Below, in pieces: positions 16,751 through 25,425 of a stretch of DNA of 39,702 nucleotides (position 1 is the first letter of the stretch; each line of letters opens with the position of its first letter). The notes below the pieces were generated by a model, which searched no databases, was not told the DNA's origin, and was given only the letters and a program-made list of their open reading frames with translations. Origin of the DNA: Planctomycetota bacterium (lineage in GTDB: Bacteria; Planctomycetota; Planctomycetia; Planctomycetales; Planctomycetaceae). Position numbers and translations under genes: made by a program. The stretch spans positions 66,479 to 106,180 of the forward strand of contig JAFEBS010000050.1 in NCBI GenBank assembly GCA_018242525.1, read 5' to 3'.

Positions 16751-17165
16751 AATTCCTCCTCCACCGCGTCACGGTACCAAATCCACTTGTGAAAGAACCC
16801 CGCGGAAGCGATCAGGGACGTCCACCACTTCCGCACCGTCGATGGTATCCGAGAGTGTTTCGGAGGCAAACAAAAAATCCGGCCGCCGGCGGTTTTCTGC
16901 GAAAATCTGCAGCCAACGGGTAAAAATAGCTTGACGCTGGCGGATGGGTAAAACTCCCGGGCGGACTCATCCAGCCTTCCCCACAAGTGGCGTCAGCACC
17001 ATTTTTCGGCACGGATTTCGTCCCACGTGACCCGACTTACCTCAGGACCACTCGGAAGGAAAGTGCAGCCAATCGTGCCTATAAGAGTTGGGCAATTTCC
17101 GGGAGTTTATTCATCCTGCGTGGACTTGCTGACCTGTCTGACATTCTCTGAAGCATAACCTACTG
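16751..17165. other. Gene-free gap of about 400 bp
   Basis: It lies between the small gene and lptE, both on the minus strand, and must contain the small gene's promoter and any terminator of the lptE operon. I saw no convincing -35/-10 pair, hairpin with T-run, or repeat. A 79-codon minus-strand frame ends in the ribosome binding site of the small gene and is not supported as coding. Confidence 0.4.
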
Positions 17166-17750
17166 CTACCAAGTCACTTCCATCATGTTGACGACCTGTT
17201 TTGCCAACTGATTGACAACGGTCTGGATGGCCGTGGCCTGCGATTGTCCAAGTTCGGGGGCGAAACCCGCCTGGGCGATCAGCGGAACGGCTTCAGGAGC
17301 CACCGGGATCTCATTTTGCGCGATGATCTCGCCCGTTCGCAAATTCTCCCACGTGACCCGGACCATGATCGAAAACTGCAACTGACGCGGATCGTCGTTG
17401 GCGTTTTCGCCCAGCACATCCTTGCGAGTTTGGACGATGCGTCCCGTCAAACGGGTGTCCGCGTCGTTTCCCCGCGCCAACCGATAGGGGGAACCTGTCT
17501 GAATCCGTTTTTGAACCGCTTCCGTCAGTTGGTACTCCAAACCTCGGCGGAAGGTGTCGTTTTCGAAAATCGGGACCGACACCGTTTTGATGTCCGGGTT
17601 GAACCCGTTGCCCACCATGTATCCACATCCCGACAACGCCAAGACCAGGAGACTCAAGAGGGCTGGCAGCGAACACGTCCACACCTTCGGCCCGGGCAGT
17701 CGTTTCGGTAACTGACGAACAGGCTCGATGAATGGCGTTTCAGAACACAT
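17166..17750 (-). CDS. lptE: LPS assembly lipoprotein LptE
   Basis: 194-residue outer-membrane lipoprotein that plugs and supports the LptD translocon in lipopolysaccharide export. A hydrophobic leader ends in the lipobox LALSGC followed by GYMVGNGF, the typical LptE start. The mature part contains IKTVSVPIFENDTFRRGLEYQLTEAV and QFSIMVRVTWENLRTGEII, matching the LptE/RlpB pattern. The N-terminus is long (about 25 residues before the hydrophobic core), so an internal start is possible. It is the last gene of the TSUP-recO-BamD-like run, 44 bp after the BamD-like gene. Confidence 0.85.
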   Translation of the reverse strand: MCSETPFIEPVRQLPKRLPGPKVWTCSLPALLSLLVLALSGCGYMVGNGFNPDIKTVSVPIFENDTFRRGLEYQLTEAVQKRIQTGSPYRLARGNDADTRLTGRIVQTRKDVLGENANDDPRQLQFSIMVRVTWENLRTGEIIAQNEIPVAPEAVPLIAQAGFAPELGQSQATAIQTVVNQLAKQVVNMMEVTW

Positions 17751-17794
17751 ACGGCATGGCCGTCACAGGATTGCGGAGGGGTTCGGACTCTGTC

Positions 17795-19372
17795 TTACAG
17801 CTTGACGTGGCCACTGGTGTCGACAGGTTCCAGTTTTTTGGCATCGGTGTCGATTTCTTCGGGCAGCTTGCGGGGAATGGGCCACCAACTGCGTTTGCGG
17901 GGTGCTGCTTTCCCGGCGGCTGGACCATCCTCGGCGGATTCCGTTTCCGTTTCTGGTTCTTCTTCAACGGGATCCGTGGTTTGGGGGTTCTTCTTGCGGA
18001 ACGGATTGGGCATCCAGCGCGACGGTGATTCTTCGGTCGCCTCATCATCGGCGTAATCTGGCTCGTTGGACGTTGCCGGGACGGGCTGCTTCGGCAGATC
18101 GCCAGGCTGTCTGGCCAGCGGATTGATGCGTTGCCAGACCGTTGGCTTGGGCGGATCGATGGGGGTCAGCAAGACCGCGCCGCTGGCGTATTCGGGGCCC
18201 AGCTTTTCGAGTTTCGCGCGGGCTTGATCTGCCTGGGCCGAATCCGGGTAATGACTGATCAATTGATGACACATGACGGCTGCCGCGCGCTTGTTGCCCT
18301 TCCGCAACCAAAGTGCCACCTGCTGCCACTCACGTTCCGCCTTGGCCGCTTCGATCTTGGCCAGTTCGTCGGTCAACCGTTCCGATTCACCGATGTCCGG
18401 GAACAGCCGCAACGTACTTTTCTTCAGCATTTCTGCATCGTTCAAAGTCTTGCCGTCGTAGTCAGCACCCTGGTACGACATCAGCTTGACATGCGAGCCG
18501 AGCAGGAACGCATCCCGCAGATGCGGGCTGCTGGGGAACGTTTCGCGCAACATGCGAAAATAACGATCGGCTTCAATGTAGTTCCCGCGACGGGCATGAT
18601 GGCTGGCGACCAGCATCATGGCATCATCGGCCAGGGGGCCCGTTGGATCGTTCATCCAGATGGCCTGCAAGGCACCGACGCCATTGCCCGGGGTATCGAA
18701 CAGCGGCCGTGTCTTATCCCGGAAATTCGGTACGAACACCGGGGTCTTATTCGGTTTGACCGGTTCTTCGGCGGGCAGCTTGCGCTTGGGATCCTCGAAG
18801 TTGACCTGCTGAATTTCACCGAGTTTGGCGACATCCGGCATCTCCAGCCACAGGCGTCCAATCTTGAACAGGCGTTCCGAGACGACGTCCAGGTGACGGG
18901 TCGAAGGATACTCCTTCAGCAACGTGGCATAGGAATCATGTGCCTTCGAGTAATGTTCCTGCTGAAAGGCCGCCTCGCCCTCCATGAACAGCGCATCCTC
19001 GCGGATTTCACTCTTCTTGAATTTCTTCGCAACCTGTTTGAACGCCTTCTGGGCTTCCGCGAACTCTTCGTCTTTGTAAAGCTCCGTGGCCGCGGCGAAT
19101 TCATCCGTTCCAGCCAGCGGCTTCAGCGAATTGGAATCGTCCGCCAGGGCTTCCTGATCGCGTTTCCAGAACATCAGCCGCATCCGGCGCTCGGTCGGCC
19201 CCTGCACCTTTTCGATGTTGGGGGTAGTATCCTTCAGCAGCGCGGATTTTTCCCACGGCGTGACACACCCCGACAATGCGCTGGACAGGACCAGCGCGGC
19301 CAGCACCTGTCGGGACGAACGTCTCCGCGGGTGAATTTCATTCTGACTGGCAGTGCCGTGTTGCATGGTCAT
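17795..19372 (-). CDS. BamD-like TPR lipoprotein
   Basis: 525-residue lipoprotein with lipobox LSGC near residue 35. Residues about 90-180 contain tetratricopeptide repeats of the BamD/YfiO type (AATELYKDEEFAEAQKAFKQVAKKF, ALFMEGEAAFQQEHYSKAHDSYATLLKEYP). Further TPR-like helices run to about 400. The last 120 residues are Pro/Glu-rich and basic (QTTDPVEEEPETE), probably disordered. It is about twice the length of E. coli BamD. The likely role is outer-membrane protein assembly, inferred from the domain and from lptE next door. The second ATG at 19366 is an alternative start. No clear ribosome binding site. Confidence 0.82.
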   Translation of the reverse strand: MTMQHGTASQNEIHPRRRSSRQVLAALVLSSALSGCVTPWEKSALLKDTTPNIEKVQGPTERRMRLMFWKRDQEALADDSNSLKPLAGTDEFAAATELYKDEEFAEAQKAFKQVAKKFKKSEIREDALFMEGEAAFQQEHYSKAHDSYATLLKEYPSTRHLDVVSERLFKIGRLWLEMPDVAKLGEIQQVNFEDPKRKLPAEEPVKPNKTPVFVPNFRDKTRPLFDTPGNGVGALQAIWMNDPTGPLADDAMMLVASHHARRGNYIEADRYFRMLRETFPSSPHLRDAFLLGSHVKLMSYQGADYDGKTLNDAEMLKKSTLRLFPDIGESERLTDELAKIEAAKAEREWQQVALWLRKGNKRAAAVMCHQLISHYPDSAQADQARAKLEKLGPEYASGAVLLTPIDPPKPTVWQRINPLARQPGDLPKQPVPATSNEPDYADDEATEESPSRWMPNPFRKKNPQTTDPVEEEPETETESAEDGPAAGKAAPRKRSWWPIPRKLPEEIDTDAKKLEPVDTSGHVKL

Positions 19373-19402
19373 CCGTGACCGAAGGTGGTAGGCCGAACAG
19401 AG

Positions 19403-20146
19403 TCAACTCAAATACTTCAACATCTTGGGCCGCCGCCCCAGCACATGCGAGATGGCGGTTGTCGCGATCTGACGTGATTCCTTGAACTGCTGCGGTGACA
19501 GGTTCAGGCGTCTCCATGCCTGTTCATTCTCACCGGACAGCAGCCTCAGGGCGGCGGCGGTTCCGGCATGAATGCTGATCTGACTGTATTCCTCGTGCTG
19601 GCACTCAGGGCAGATCAGTCCACCTTGAGAAACCCAGAATCCAAATGATTTTGCGTCGGTCAGTTGTGCGCCGCAGGCGGCACACGTTTCAAAGTCGGGA
19701 AGTTGTCCGATTTCTCGCAGCAAGACCAATTCGAACCGCAACTGTGCGGTCGACGTGGTCTGACTGCTGGTAAACGATTGCAAGGCATCCTGCGCGGCCG
19801 AGTACAGTCCGGGATGAGGGTCGTAATCCTCAGTCAGTCCCAGCAGCAGTTCGGCCACATAGTAACCGGCGTAAAGGCAGGTCAGATCCCGTTCCTGCGG
19901 GTGAAAACGGTGAACAAGCTTGGCTTCGGTGAGGAGATCAAGACCAGACGTGCTTTTACGCAGGAACACTATCTGACATGTCGCAAGCAGGTCAAGAGCG
20001 GATTCAAACGGCCCTTTCAGGCGGCGGCCCCCCTTGGCCAGGGCCGACAACTTGCCGAATTCACGCGTAAACACCACCACGATCCGGCTGGTTTCACTGA
20101 AGTCGGTCACTCGCAAAATCAGCCCTTCGGCCTTCTCACTGGACAT
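19403..20146 (-). CDS. recO: DNA repair protein RecO
   Basis: 247-residue recombination mediator that helps load RecA on SSB-coated DNA with RecR. The N-terminal OB fold begins EGLILRVTDFSETSRIVVVFT. A central helical region follows, then a zinc ribbon with CAACG and CPEC at about residues 150-185. The ATG at 20146 was chosen because the OB fold begins there; the frame is open to 20212. It starts 7 bp after the TSUP gene ends and ends 30 bp before the BamD-like gene. Confidence 0.93.
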   Translation of the reverse strand: MSSEKAEGLILRVTDFSETSRIVVVFTREFGKLSALAKGGRRLKGPFESALDLLATCQIVFLRKSTSGLDLLTEAKLVHRFHPQERDLTCLYAGYYVAELLLGLTEDYDPHPGLYSAAQDALQSFTSSQTTSTAQLRFELVLLREIGQLPDFETCAACGAQLTDAKSFGFWVSQGGLICPECQHEEYSQISIHAGTAAALRLLSGENEQAWRRLNLSPQQFKESRQIATTAISHVLGRRPKMLKYLS

Positions 20147-20153
20147 GAACGTC

Positions 20154-20936
20154 CTATCTCGAAAGAAACGGCCGGGCGAAGTAATACGTCGACAGCAAGA
20201 CCCCGATCGCAATGACGGAATACCGGACCACGTTCTTGTTCAGGCGCCGAGCGACACTGGCCCCCAGGAAACCGCCGGCAATCGCCGACCCAATCATCGG
20301 GATGGCAAACATCCAGTCGACCTTGCCGTTGGCGATGAACAGCACCACGGACATGCCATTGATGGCCGAGGCAAACAGACTTTTCAACGCGTTCATCCGA
20401 TGGATGTCCCCCACCCCCATCAGCGCCAGACTACTGAGCATCAGGATCCCGATCCCGGCCCCGAAGTAGCCCCCATACAACGCCACCAGAAACTGGAATC
20501 CAATAATCCCGGCCAGAACGATCGGCGAAGGCTGCTGATGCGGCTGGCCAATCCCCGTCCACCTGGTGATCATCGGCTGCAAAAGGAACAATGCGGTCGC
20601 GACCAGGATCAGCCAGGGAACCAGTGTCTCGAACACTTTTTCCGGCTGACTGACGACCAGCCAGGTCCCCAGCAATCCACCAATCAACGACGGGATCAAC
20701 AGCGGCATAATCCACTTGCGCTGCTCCGCCAGTTCCCGCCGGTACCCCCACGCCGCGGCCAGCGACCCGGGAAACAGGCACGTCGTACTGGTCGCATTCG
20801 CCCCCACCGATGTTCCCAGCGTCCAGACCAGGACCGGAAACGTCAGCAGCGTGCCCCCGCCAGCAACGGAATTAACAATCCCCGCCAGCAGGGCGGAACC
20901 ACACAGCAGGATCAGATTCATGATTTCTGGAGTCAT
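20154..20936 (-). CDS. TSUP (TauE/SafE) family membrane transporter
   Basis: 260-residue polytopic membrane protein of the sulfite exporter TauE/SafE family, with about eight hydrophobic segments. Hallmarks are the N-terminal AGIVNSVAGGGTLLTFPVL and the mirrored second-half motif LYGGYFGAGIGILMLSSLALMG. Members move sulfur-containing or organic anions; the substrate here is unknown. It is the first gene of a four-gene minus-strand run with recO, the BamD-like gene and lptE. Confidence 0.9.
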   Translation of the reverse strand: MTPEIMNLILLCGSALLAGIVNSVAGGGTLLTFPVLVWTLGTSVGANATSTTCLFPGSLAAAWGYRRELAEQRKWIMPLLIPSLIGGLLGTWLVVSQPEKVFETLVPWLILVATALFLLQPMITRWTGIGQPHQQPSPIVLAGIIGFQFLVALYGGYFGAGIGILMLSSLALMGVGDIHRMNALKSLFASAINGMSVVLFIANGKVDWMFAIPMIGSAIAGGFLGASVARRLNKNVVRYSVIAIGVLLSTYYFARPFLSR

Positions 20937-21093
20937 GGCCGCAAGTCTAGGCGATCCAGAAACAGGCTGCTAGGACTCCGACGCTGGCAGCGTCGCGTAC
21001 CTTGGTTCTTGCCCGGAATCGACTTCCGTTGATATGATATTGGCCGCGCCGAGTCTTTGCCAACTTGACGACTGCCTCATCGAAGTCCCTGCC

Positions 21094-22524
21094 ATGCCGC
21101 CGGATCGACCTTTACGAAAACCGTTTGCGTGCTCCGGACCGCAATCCCGGCGGGAGTGGCTGCGGGTTGGTGGCTTGAGTCTGGGGGCGCTGGCGACTGT
21201 CGGCGCTCCGAGTCTGGCGGAACTTGTTGCGGCGGAATCGCGTGCTTCGCAGGTCGATTCGCAGTTCTCGGTCATCCTCTTCTGGGCCAATGGCGGGCCG
21301 AGTCACATTGATCTGTTTGATCTGAAGCCGAACGCTCCGCTGGAATACCGCGGGCCGTTTCGGCCGATCGCGACCTCTGTCCCAGGGATGGAGATCAATG
21401 AACTGCTGCCGACACTGGCCGGGATGGCGGACCGGTTCTCACTGATCCGCAGCCTGCATCATCAACGGAATGAACATTCCGGCGGGACGCACCGGTTCTT
21501 GACCGGGTACTCGTCGCGCGCGGCGAACCTGAATGATGCCGAGTACCCCGAAATTGGATCGGTGGTCGCCCGTCAACTCGCGCACCCCGATCGCGACGTG
21601 CCGATCTTTGTGGCCAATACAAAGCTCTATGGTAGTGGTCCCGCCTATCTGGGACCGGGGTATGCGCCGTACATGCCCAATCCCAACCCTCAGTCATCGA
21701 CGGGCAATAACCGGTACGATCCCATTCCGATCTATTCGACCGGGGGAAACGATGACCTGTCGTTGACTCCCGACGGTGCCCTGTCACTCCGTCGACGTCG
21801 CAGCCTGATGCAGTCGCTGGATGCACTCCCGAAACGCCTGGAGTCCGCAGCGACGTTTGCCGCCATGGATACGTTTCAGCAGCAGGCCCTCGCCATGCTG
21901 ACCAGTTCGCGAACGCGGACAGCGTTTAATCTGAGCCTCGAAACGGAAGCCACCCGGCGGCGTTACGGGGAAACTCATTGGGGACGAAGTTTGCTCACCT
22001 GTCGCCGGTTGGTGGAGGCAGGGGTTCGCTTCGTGCAGTGTCAGGCGGAATTCCGTCTGCCGGAAGGGGTCGGAGTGACCAGCAACTGGGACGACCACTC
22101 CGTGAATTCGCACATTTTTGATTCGTATCGCCTGAAGCTGCCGTCACTGGATCAATCCGTCAGCGCGTTGATCGGCGATCTTTACGAACGGGGACTGAAT
22201 CAACGAGTCCTGTTTATCTTCTGTGGAGAATTTGGCCGGACACCTCGGATCTATTACCAGGACGCCAGCAAGCGTCCCGGCCGCGATCACTGGGCCAGTG
22301 CCATGAGCGTCTTCCTGTCCGGCGGTGGTCTGAAAATGGGCCAGGTGATTGGCAGCACCAACTCGAAGGCGGAAGAACCAGTCCTGCGTCCGATGGACAG
22401 CAATTGCCTGCTGGCCACGCTGTATTCCCGGTTCGGCATCGATCCCAGGCACGCGTTTCCGGACCAATCCGGCCGGCCAATGACGATCCTGCCGCAGGGC
22501 GAGCCGATCCGCGAGTTGTTGTAG
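21094..22524 (+). CDS. DUF1501 domain-containing protein
   Basis: 476-residue exported protein of the sulfatase-like DUF1501 family, abundant in planctomycetes and often paired with DUF1800 or DUF1549 genes. A twin-arginine signal (SRREWLRVGGLSLGALA) at about residues 19-35 precedes the domain. Conserved segments are FWANGGPSHIDLFDLKP, HHQRNEHSGGTHRFLTGY, NWDDHSVN and CGEFGRTPR, followed by GRDHW. These carry Asp/His residues expected to bind metal. No DUF1549 partner lies nearby. The ATG at 21094 is preferred; the frame is open to 21034. The stop codon lies inside the left arm of the palindromic repeat at 22521. Confidence 0.92.
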   Translation: MPPDRPLRKPFACSGPQSRREWLRVGGLSLGALATVGAPSLAELVAAESRASQVDSQFSVILFWANGGPSHIDLFDLKPNAPLEYRGPFRPIATSVPGMEINELLPTLAGMADRFSLIRSLHHQRNEHSGGTHRFLTGYSSRAANLNDAEYPEIGSVVARQLAHPDRDVPIFVANTKLYGSGPAYLGPGYAPYMPNPNPQSSTGNNRYDPIPIYSTGGNDDLSLTPDGALSLRRRRSLMQSLDALPKRLESAATFAAMDTFQQQALAMLTSSRTRTAFNLSLETEATRRRYGETHWGRSLLTCRRLVEAGVRFVQCQAEFRLPEGVGVTSNWDDHSVNSHIFDSYRLKLPSLDQSVSALIGDLYERGLNQRVLFIFCGEFGRTPRIYYQDASKRPGRDHWASAMSVFLSGGGLKMGQVIGSTNSKAEEPVLRPMDSNCLLATLYSRFGIDPRHAFPDQSGRPMTILPQGEPIRELL

Positions 22525-22627
22525 CCGGAGTCGTGAGACTTCGGTGCGTTGGACGCCAACTCCGTGGTCGTCCGAAATCTCACGATTTCGGCTACGGTCC
22601 AGTCCGAATTCTCACGATTTCGGCTAT
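22521..22627. repeat. Inverted repeat between convergent genes, GTAGCCG family
   Basis: GTAGCCGGAGTCGTGAGACTTCGG (22521-22544) is mirrored by a segment at 22572-22595 ending GATTTCGGCTAC, and a third half-copy follows at 22604-22627. The first arm overlaps the DUF1501 stop codon and the last ends 9 bp from the nif3 stop. The hairpin could serve as a bidirectional transcription end, but there is no T-run. Confidence 0.75.
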
Positions 22628-22636
22628 GGCCCACAA

Positions 22637-23740
22637 TCAGCAGTACCGAACCGGATCTCGTTCCTTGTCGCTGGCGGTTGCGATCAGGCCGGGGAACTGG
22701 TCTGTCAGGCGTGCGGCCAGAGTTTCCATCGCGGGGCGCTCGGTCGCGTAATGTCCGGGCAGGATCATTGCCATCTGCAGGTCTCGGGCTTCCAGGCAAG
22801 CGTGAAATCGCGCCTCCCCGGTCAACAGAACCTGACAGCCGGCTCGATGGGCATCGCGCAGGAACTCGGCGGCGGCACCGCAGGCGATTCCAACGGTTTC
22901 CATGCGGCTGGAGGGATCGCCAATAAACTGGGTGTGTGGCTGATTCAGGCGATCCCGAACGATGTGAATCAGTTTCGCCAGCGGCATTGGCTGCGGCAGG
23001 TTTCCAGACCGCCCTGCTCCGGATCCATCGGCAAACGACTTCAACACGGTCACGTCGATCGCTGGTTCTTCATACGGATGCGCATTCCGCAGTTCTTCCA
23101 TCGCTCGATCCAGTCGACCAGCCGGGCAGACGAATTCCACGCGGACTTCTTCGATCTGTTCCAGGCGCCCCGACTGACCCACGGTGGGATTGGTCTCATC
23201 CGAGCCAAAAAACGTTCCGACGCCGCGCAGGTTGAAACTGCATTCGCGATAATTTCCGATCACACCCGCCCCGGCATCCCAGACCGCGCGGCGAACCTGA
23301 TCCAATTGTCCTTCGGGGACAAACGTCACCAGCTTGAATTGGTCACCCGCCACACGCGGGCGCAACGGTTGAATGTCCGTCAATTCCAGCAGTTCGGCGA
23401 GTTGTTGATTGATGCCTGTCGCCGAGTTGTCATACGCCGTATGCGGACTGTAGACCGCGATGCCGTGCCGCATCAGCTTCAGCAGCATCCGTCCCTCGCT
23501 GCCGGACGCGGTCAGGCGCTTGACCGGTTTGAACAGGATCGGGTGATGCGTCACGATCAACCGTGCCCCGACGGTCACCGCTTCATCGGCCACATCGGGC
23601 GTGAGTGTCAGGCAGGTCAGAGCCCGGACGACATCGGCGGATTCATCTCCCAGCAGTAGTCCGACGTTGTCCCAATCCTCTGCCAGCGACAACGGTGCAA
23701 CCTCATGCAGATATCGGCAAACATCATGGATCGTAGTCAT
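22637..23740 (-). CDS. Nif3-like dinuclear metal centre protein
   Basis: 367-residue member of the NIF3/YbgI/YqfO family, which forms hexameric rings with a two-metal site. Conserved parts are DWDNVGLLLGD, IVTHHPILFKP with the metal-binding histidines, SPHTAYDN, and a C-terminal GCQVLLTGEARFHACLEA followed by GHYATE. About 110 extra residues in the middle match the PII-like insertion of YqfO. Sometimes annotated GTP cyclohydrolase I type 2, but the true activity is uncertain. The ATG at 23738-23740 is preferred over a GTG at 23755; neither has a good ribosome binding site. Confidence 0.9.
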   Translation of the reverse strand: MTTIHDVCRYLHEVAPLSLAEDWDNVGLLLGDESADVVRALTCLTLTPDVADEAVTVGARLIVTHHPILFKPVKRLTASGSEGRMLLKLMRHGIAVYSPHTAYDNSATGINQQLAELLELTDIQPLRPRVAGDQFKLVTFVPEGQLDQVRRAVWDAGAGVIGNYRECSFNLRGVGTFFGSDETNPTVGQSGRLEQIEEVRVEFVCPAGRLDRAMEELRNAHPYEEPAIDVTVLKSFADGSGAGRSGNLPQPMPLAKLIHIVRDRLNQPHTQFIGDPSSRMETVGIACGAAAEFLRDAHRAGCQVLLTGEARFHACLEARDLQMAMILPGHYATERPAMETLAARLTDQFPGLIATASDKERDPVRYC

Positions 23741-23804
23741 GGGAGGGCCAAACACTGAAGGCGAAGGACTCAGTAAGTCTCCCCGGAAATCCGGGAACAG
23801 CTCC

Positions 23805-24004
23805 AGGTGAGCCGGGTGCCGTCAGGCCAATGGCACTTAATGTACTAACCCGAAGCGTGACGCTTCGCGTTGGTAATGTGAGCGGCAAGGCGCTAGCCGG
23901 CGCTAGCCGCCGGTTCCGCGAGGGACAACGGAGAATACACCCGCGGCTAGCGCCTTGCGGCTCACAAGATCAGTGCCATTGTCCTGACGACGCCCGGCTC
24001 ACCT
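23805..24004. repeat. 200 bp nested palindromic element
   Basis: Outer arms of 33 bp with few mismatches (AGGTGAGCCGGGTGCC... at 23805-23837; its mirror at 23972-24004 ends CGGCTCACCT) enclose an inner inverted pair of 22 bp with one mismatch. The inner pair begins GTGAGCGGCAAGGCGCTAG (23878-23899) and ends CTTGCGGCTCAC (23944-23965). A third small palindrome, GAAGCG-TGA-CGCTTC, lies at 23852-23866. A degraded right-end copy is at 24470-24516. No gene inside. Confidence 0.8.
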
Positions 24005-24174
24005 GATTCAAACGTGTTCCCCAATGTGCGGGCAGTTGGACTCAGATGTTAACTGCAATGGCGACTGAGAGCCAAGCGTTAGGGGCTGTTGACCGATCCG
24101 GATGGAATCTTGTGGTTCAATGAACGATACGGTCTGGCCGCATTTTCAGGGCACGTGACACAGGGAGCCACAGG

Positions 24175-24432
24175 ATGCAGTGTGGGAGCGGGCGGAAGTA
24201 TAAAAAGTGCTGCGGTCAACAAACCGGAATTGACGGTTTCCCGGACGAGTGGCATCGAGAGCGAAAAGACGTTCGAGGCCTCGGGCGAGTCACCCGAAGA
24301 ATGCGCGACGGGTTTTCATGGTGCGGCCAGCGAGATCAGGGCGGCATTCAACGCAAAGGCGCAATGACGCGAAGTCGCAGGAGATTCCCGCCCCTATCTT
24401 TGCGTCCTTGCGTCTCCGCGTCTTGGCGTTGA
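24175..24432 (+). pseudogene. SEC-C metal-binding motif remnant
   Basis: The frame opens with QCGSGRKYKKCCG, the signature of the SEC-C zinc motif found at the C-terminus of SecA and many short proteins. The motif's first cysteine (of CxC) is missing and a stop codon lies just upstream in frame. The end of the frame is made of a palindromic repeat (24350-24430). It looks like a broken fragment of a SEC-C protein, though a short expressed peptide cannot be ruled out. Confidence 0.4.
24350..24430. repeat. Inverted repeat of the AACGCAAAGGCGC type
   Basis: AACGCAAAGGCGCAATGACG from 24350 is mirrored imperfectly by CTTTGCGTCCTTGCGTCTCC... ending GGCGTT at 24430. This A/G-rich palindromic pair has no coding signal and overlaps the tail of the SEC-C remnant. 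Confidence 0.5.
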
Positions 24433-24469
24433 TTTCTTGTCATCGTCCGTTCACCACCCGATGGATGAC

Positions 24470-24516
24470 AGCTAGCGCCGTGCGGCTCACAAGACCAGTC
24501 CCATTGGCCAGACGCC
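24470..24516. repeat. Truncated right end of the 200 bp element
   Basis: AGCTAGCGCCGTGCGGCTCACAAG... matches 23945-23993 with a few substitutions and a small deletion. It lies about 500 bp from the complete copy and has no matching left arm. Confidence 0.6.
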
Positions 24517-24630
24517 AACCTGCAATCAAGTCCGCCCGTTTCTCCCCCCTTGCTCTCCCGACGGCCACTCCTCACAATGCGCTGTGCGTTCTGTTCGGCC
24601 CTCGTTGAATCCGGGATACTCCAGTCCACC

Positions 24631-25422
24631 ATGCTTCAATTTCGCCTTGCCGTCGCCACCCGCTGCTTTCGTCAGCCGCTGATGGATTCGTTGCTTTCCG
24701 CCACCAGGCTGGGAGTCGCAGGAGTTCAGTTTGACCTGCGGAACGAAGTGATCGCGGCCGAATTGACGGAGACCGGTCGGCGTCAGTTTCTGCATCGGAT
24801 CAGTGAACTGAATCTGACAGTCGCAGGAGCGTCGTATCCGTTGTCGCGTCCGCTGACGGAGGAACAGGAAATTGACCGGCGCGTGAACGAGTTGCGCGAC
24901 GCCATGACGTTCGCCTATTCGCTGAAGGCCAAAACCCTGTGCTGCAAGGTGGGACGCATTCCCGAGGACCCGGCGTCGAAATCCCGGTTGCTGCTGGTCG
25001 AGGTGCTGAACGACCTGGCCGCGCACGCGAATCGAGTCGGTACGGTCCTGTGCATCACCCCGACGAACGATTCCGCCGAAAATCTGCTGGCGTTGGTCAA
25101 CGACGTGAAGTCCGGCCCGATCGGCATCGATTTCGACCCCGCACACTTTGCCTTGACCGGCCGCTCCAATGCCCAGGCCCTGCGAGTGCTGCATGCCGTC
25201 ACCATGCATGTTCAACTGCGGGACGGATTCAAGGGGTTCGACGGCGGTGGACAGGAATCGACGGTGGGAAGTGGTGTTGTCGACTGGGTGGAATTGCTGG
25301 CGGTGCTGGGCGAGACCGACTACTGCGGATGGTTGACGGCCATTCGCAACCAGGGAGACGACCGGGCCAACGACATCGCCCAGGCGGTGAAACATGTCGG
25401 ACGCCTGTTGGTGGGTGGTTGA
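24631..25422 (+). CDS. Sugar phosphate isomerase/epimerase-like protein
   Basis: 263-residue TIM-barrel protein of the AP-endonuclease family 2 / xylose isomerase-like group. Landmarks are ATRLGVAGVQFDLRNEV in the first barrel strand, GIDFDPAHFALTGR with the usual metal-site Asp and His, and VQLRDGFKGFDGGGQE in the penultimate strand. The substrate is not predictable. The ATG at 24631 is preferred, since the frame open from 24550 has an unlikely N-terminus. xseA begins 3 bp after its stop codon, so the two are cotranscribed. Confidence 0.82.
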   Translation: MLQFRLAVATRCFRQPLMDSLLSATRLGVAGVQFDLRNEVIAAELTETGRRQFLHRISELNLTVAGASYPLSRPLTEEQEIDRRVNELRDAMTFAYSLKAKTLCCKVGRIPEDPASKSRLLLVEVLNDLAAHANRVGTVLCITPTNDSAENLLALVNDVKSGPIGIDFDPAHFALTGRSNAQALRVLHAVTMHVQLRDGFKGFDGGGQESTVGSGVVDWVELLAVLGETDYCGWLTAIRNQGDDRANDIAQAVKHVGRLLVGG

Positions 25423-25425
25423 TTC

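Noticed and set aside
16747..16986. 79-codon minus-strand frame overlapping the start of the 63-residue gene by GTGA
   Set aside because: Its last codons are simply the GGAGGAGG ribosome binding site, and no family or good start was found.
18131..19378. 415-codon plus-strand open frame
   Set aside because: It is antisense to the BamD-like gene, with no family signal.
21181..22524. Whether the DUF1501 gene is a sulfatase
   Set aside because: It lacks the C/S-x-P-x-R formylglycine motif. The DUF1501 assignment fits better.
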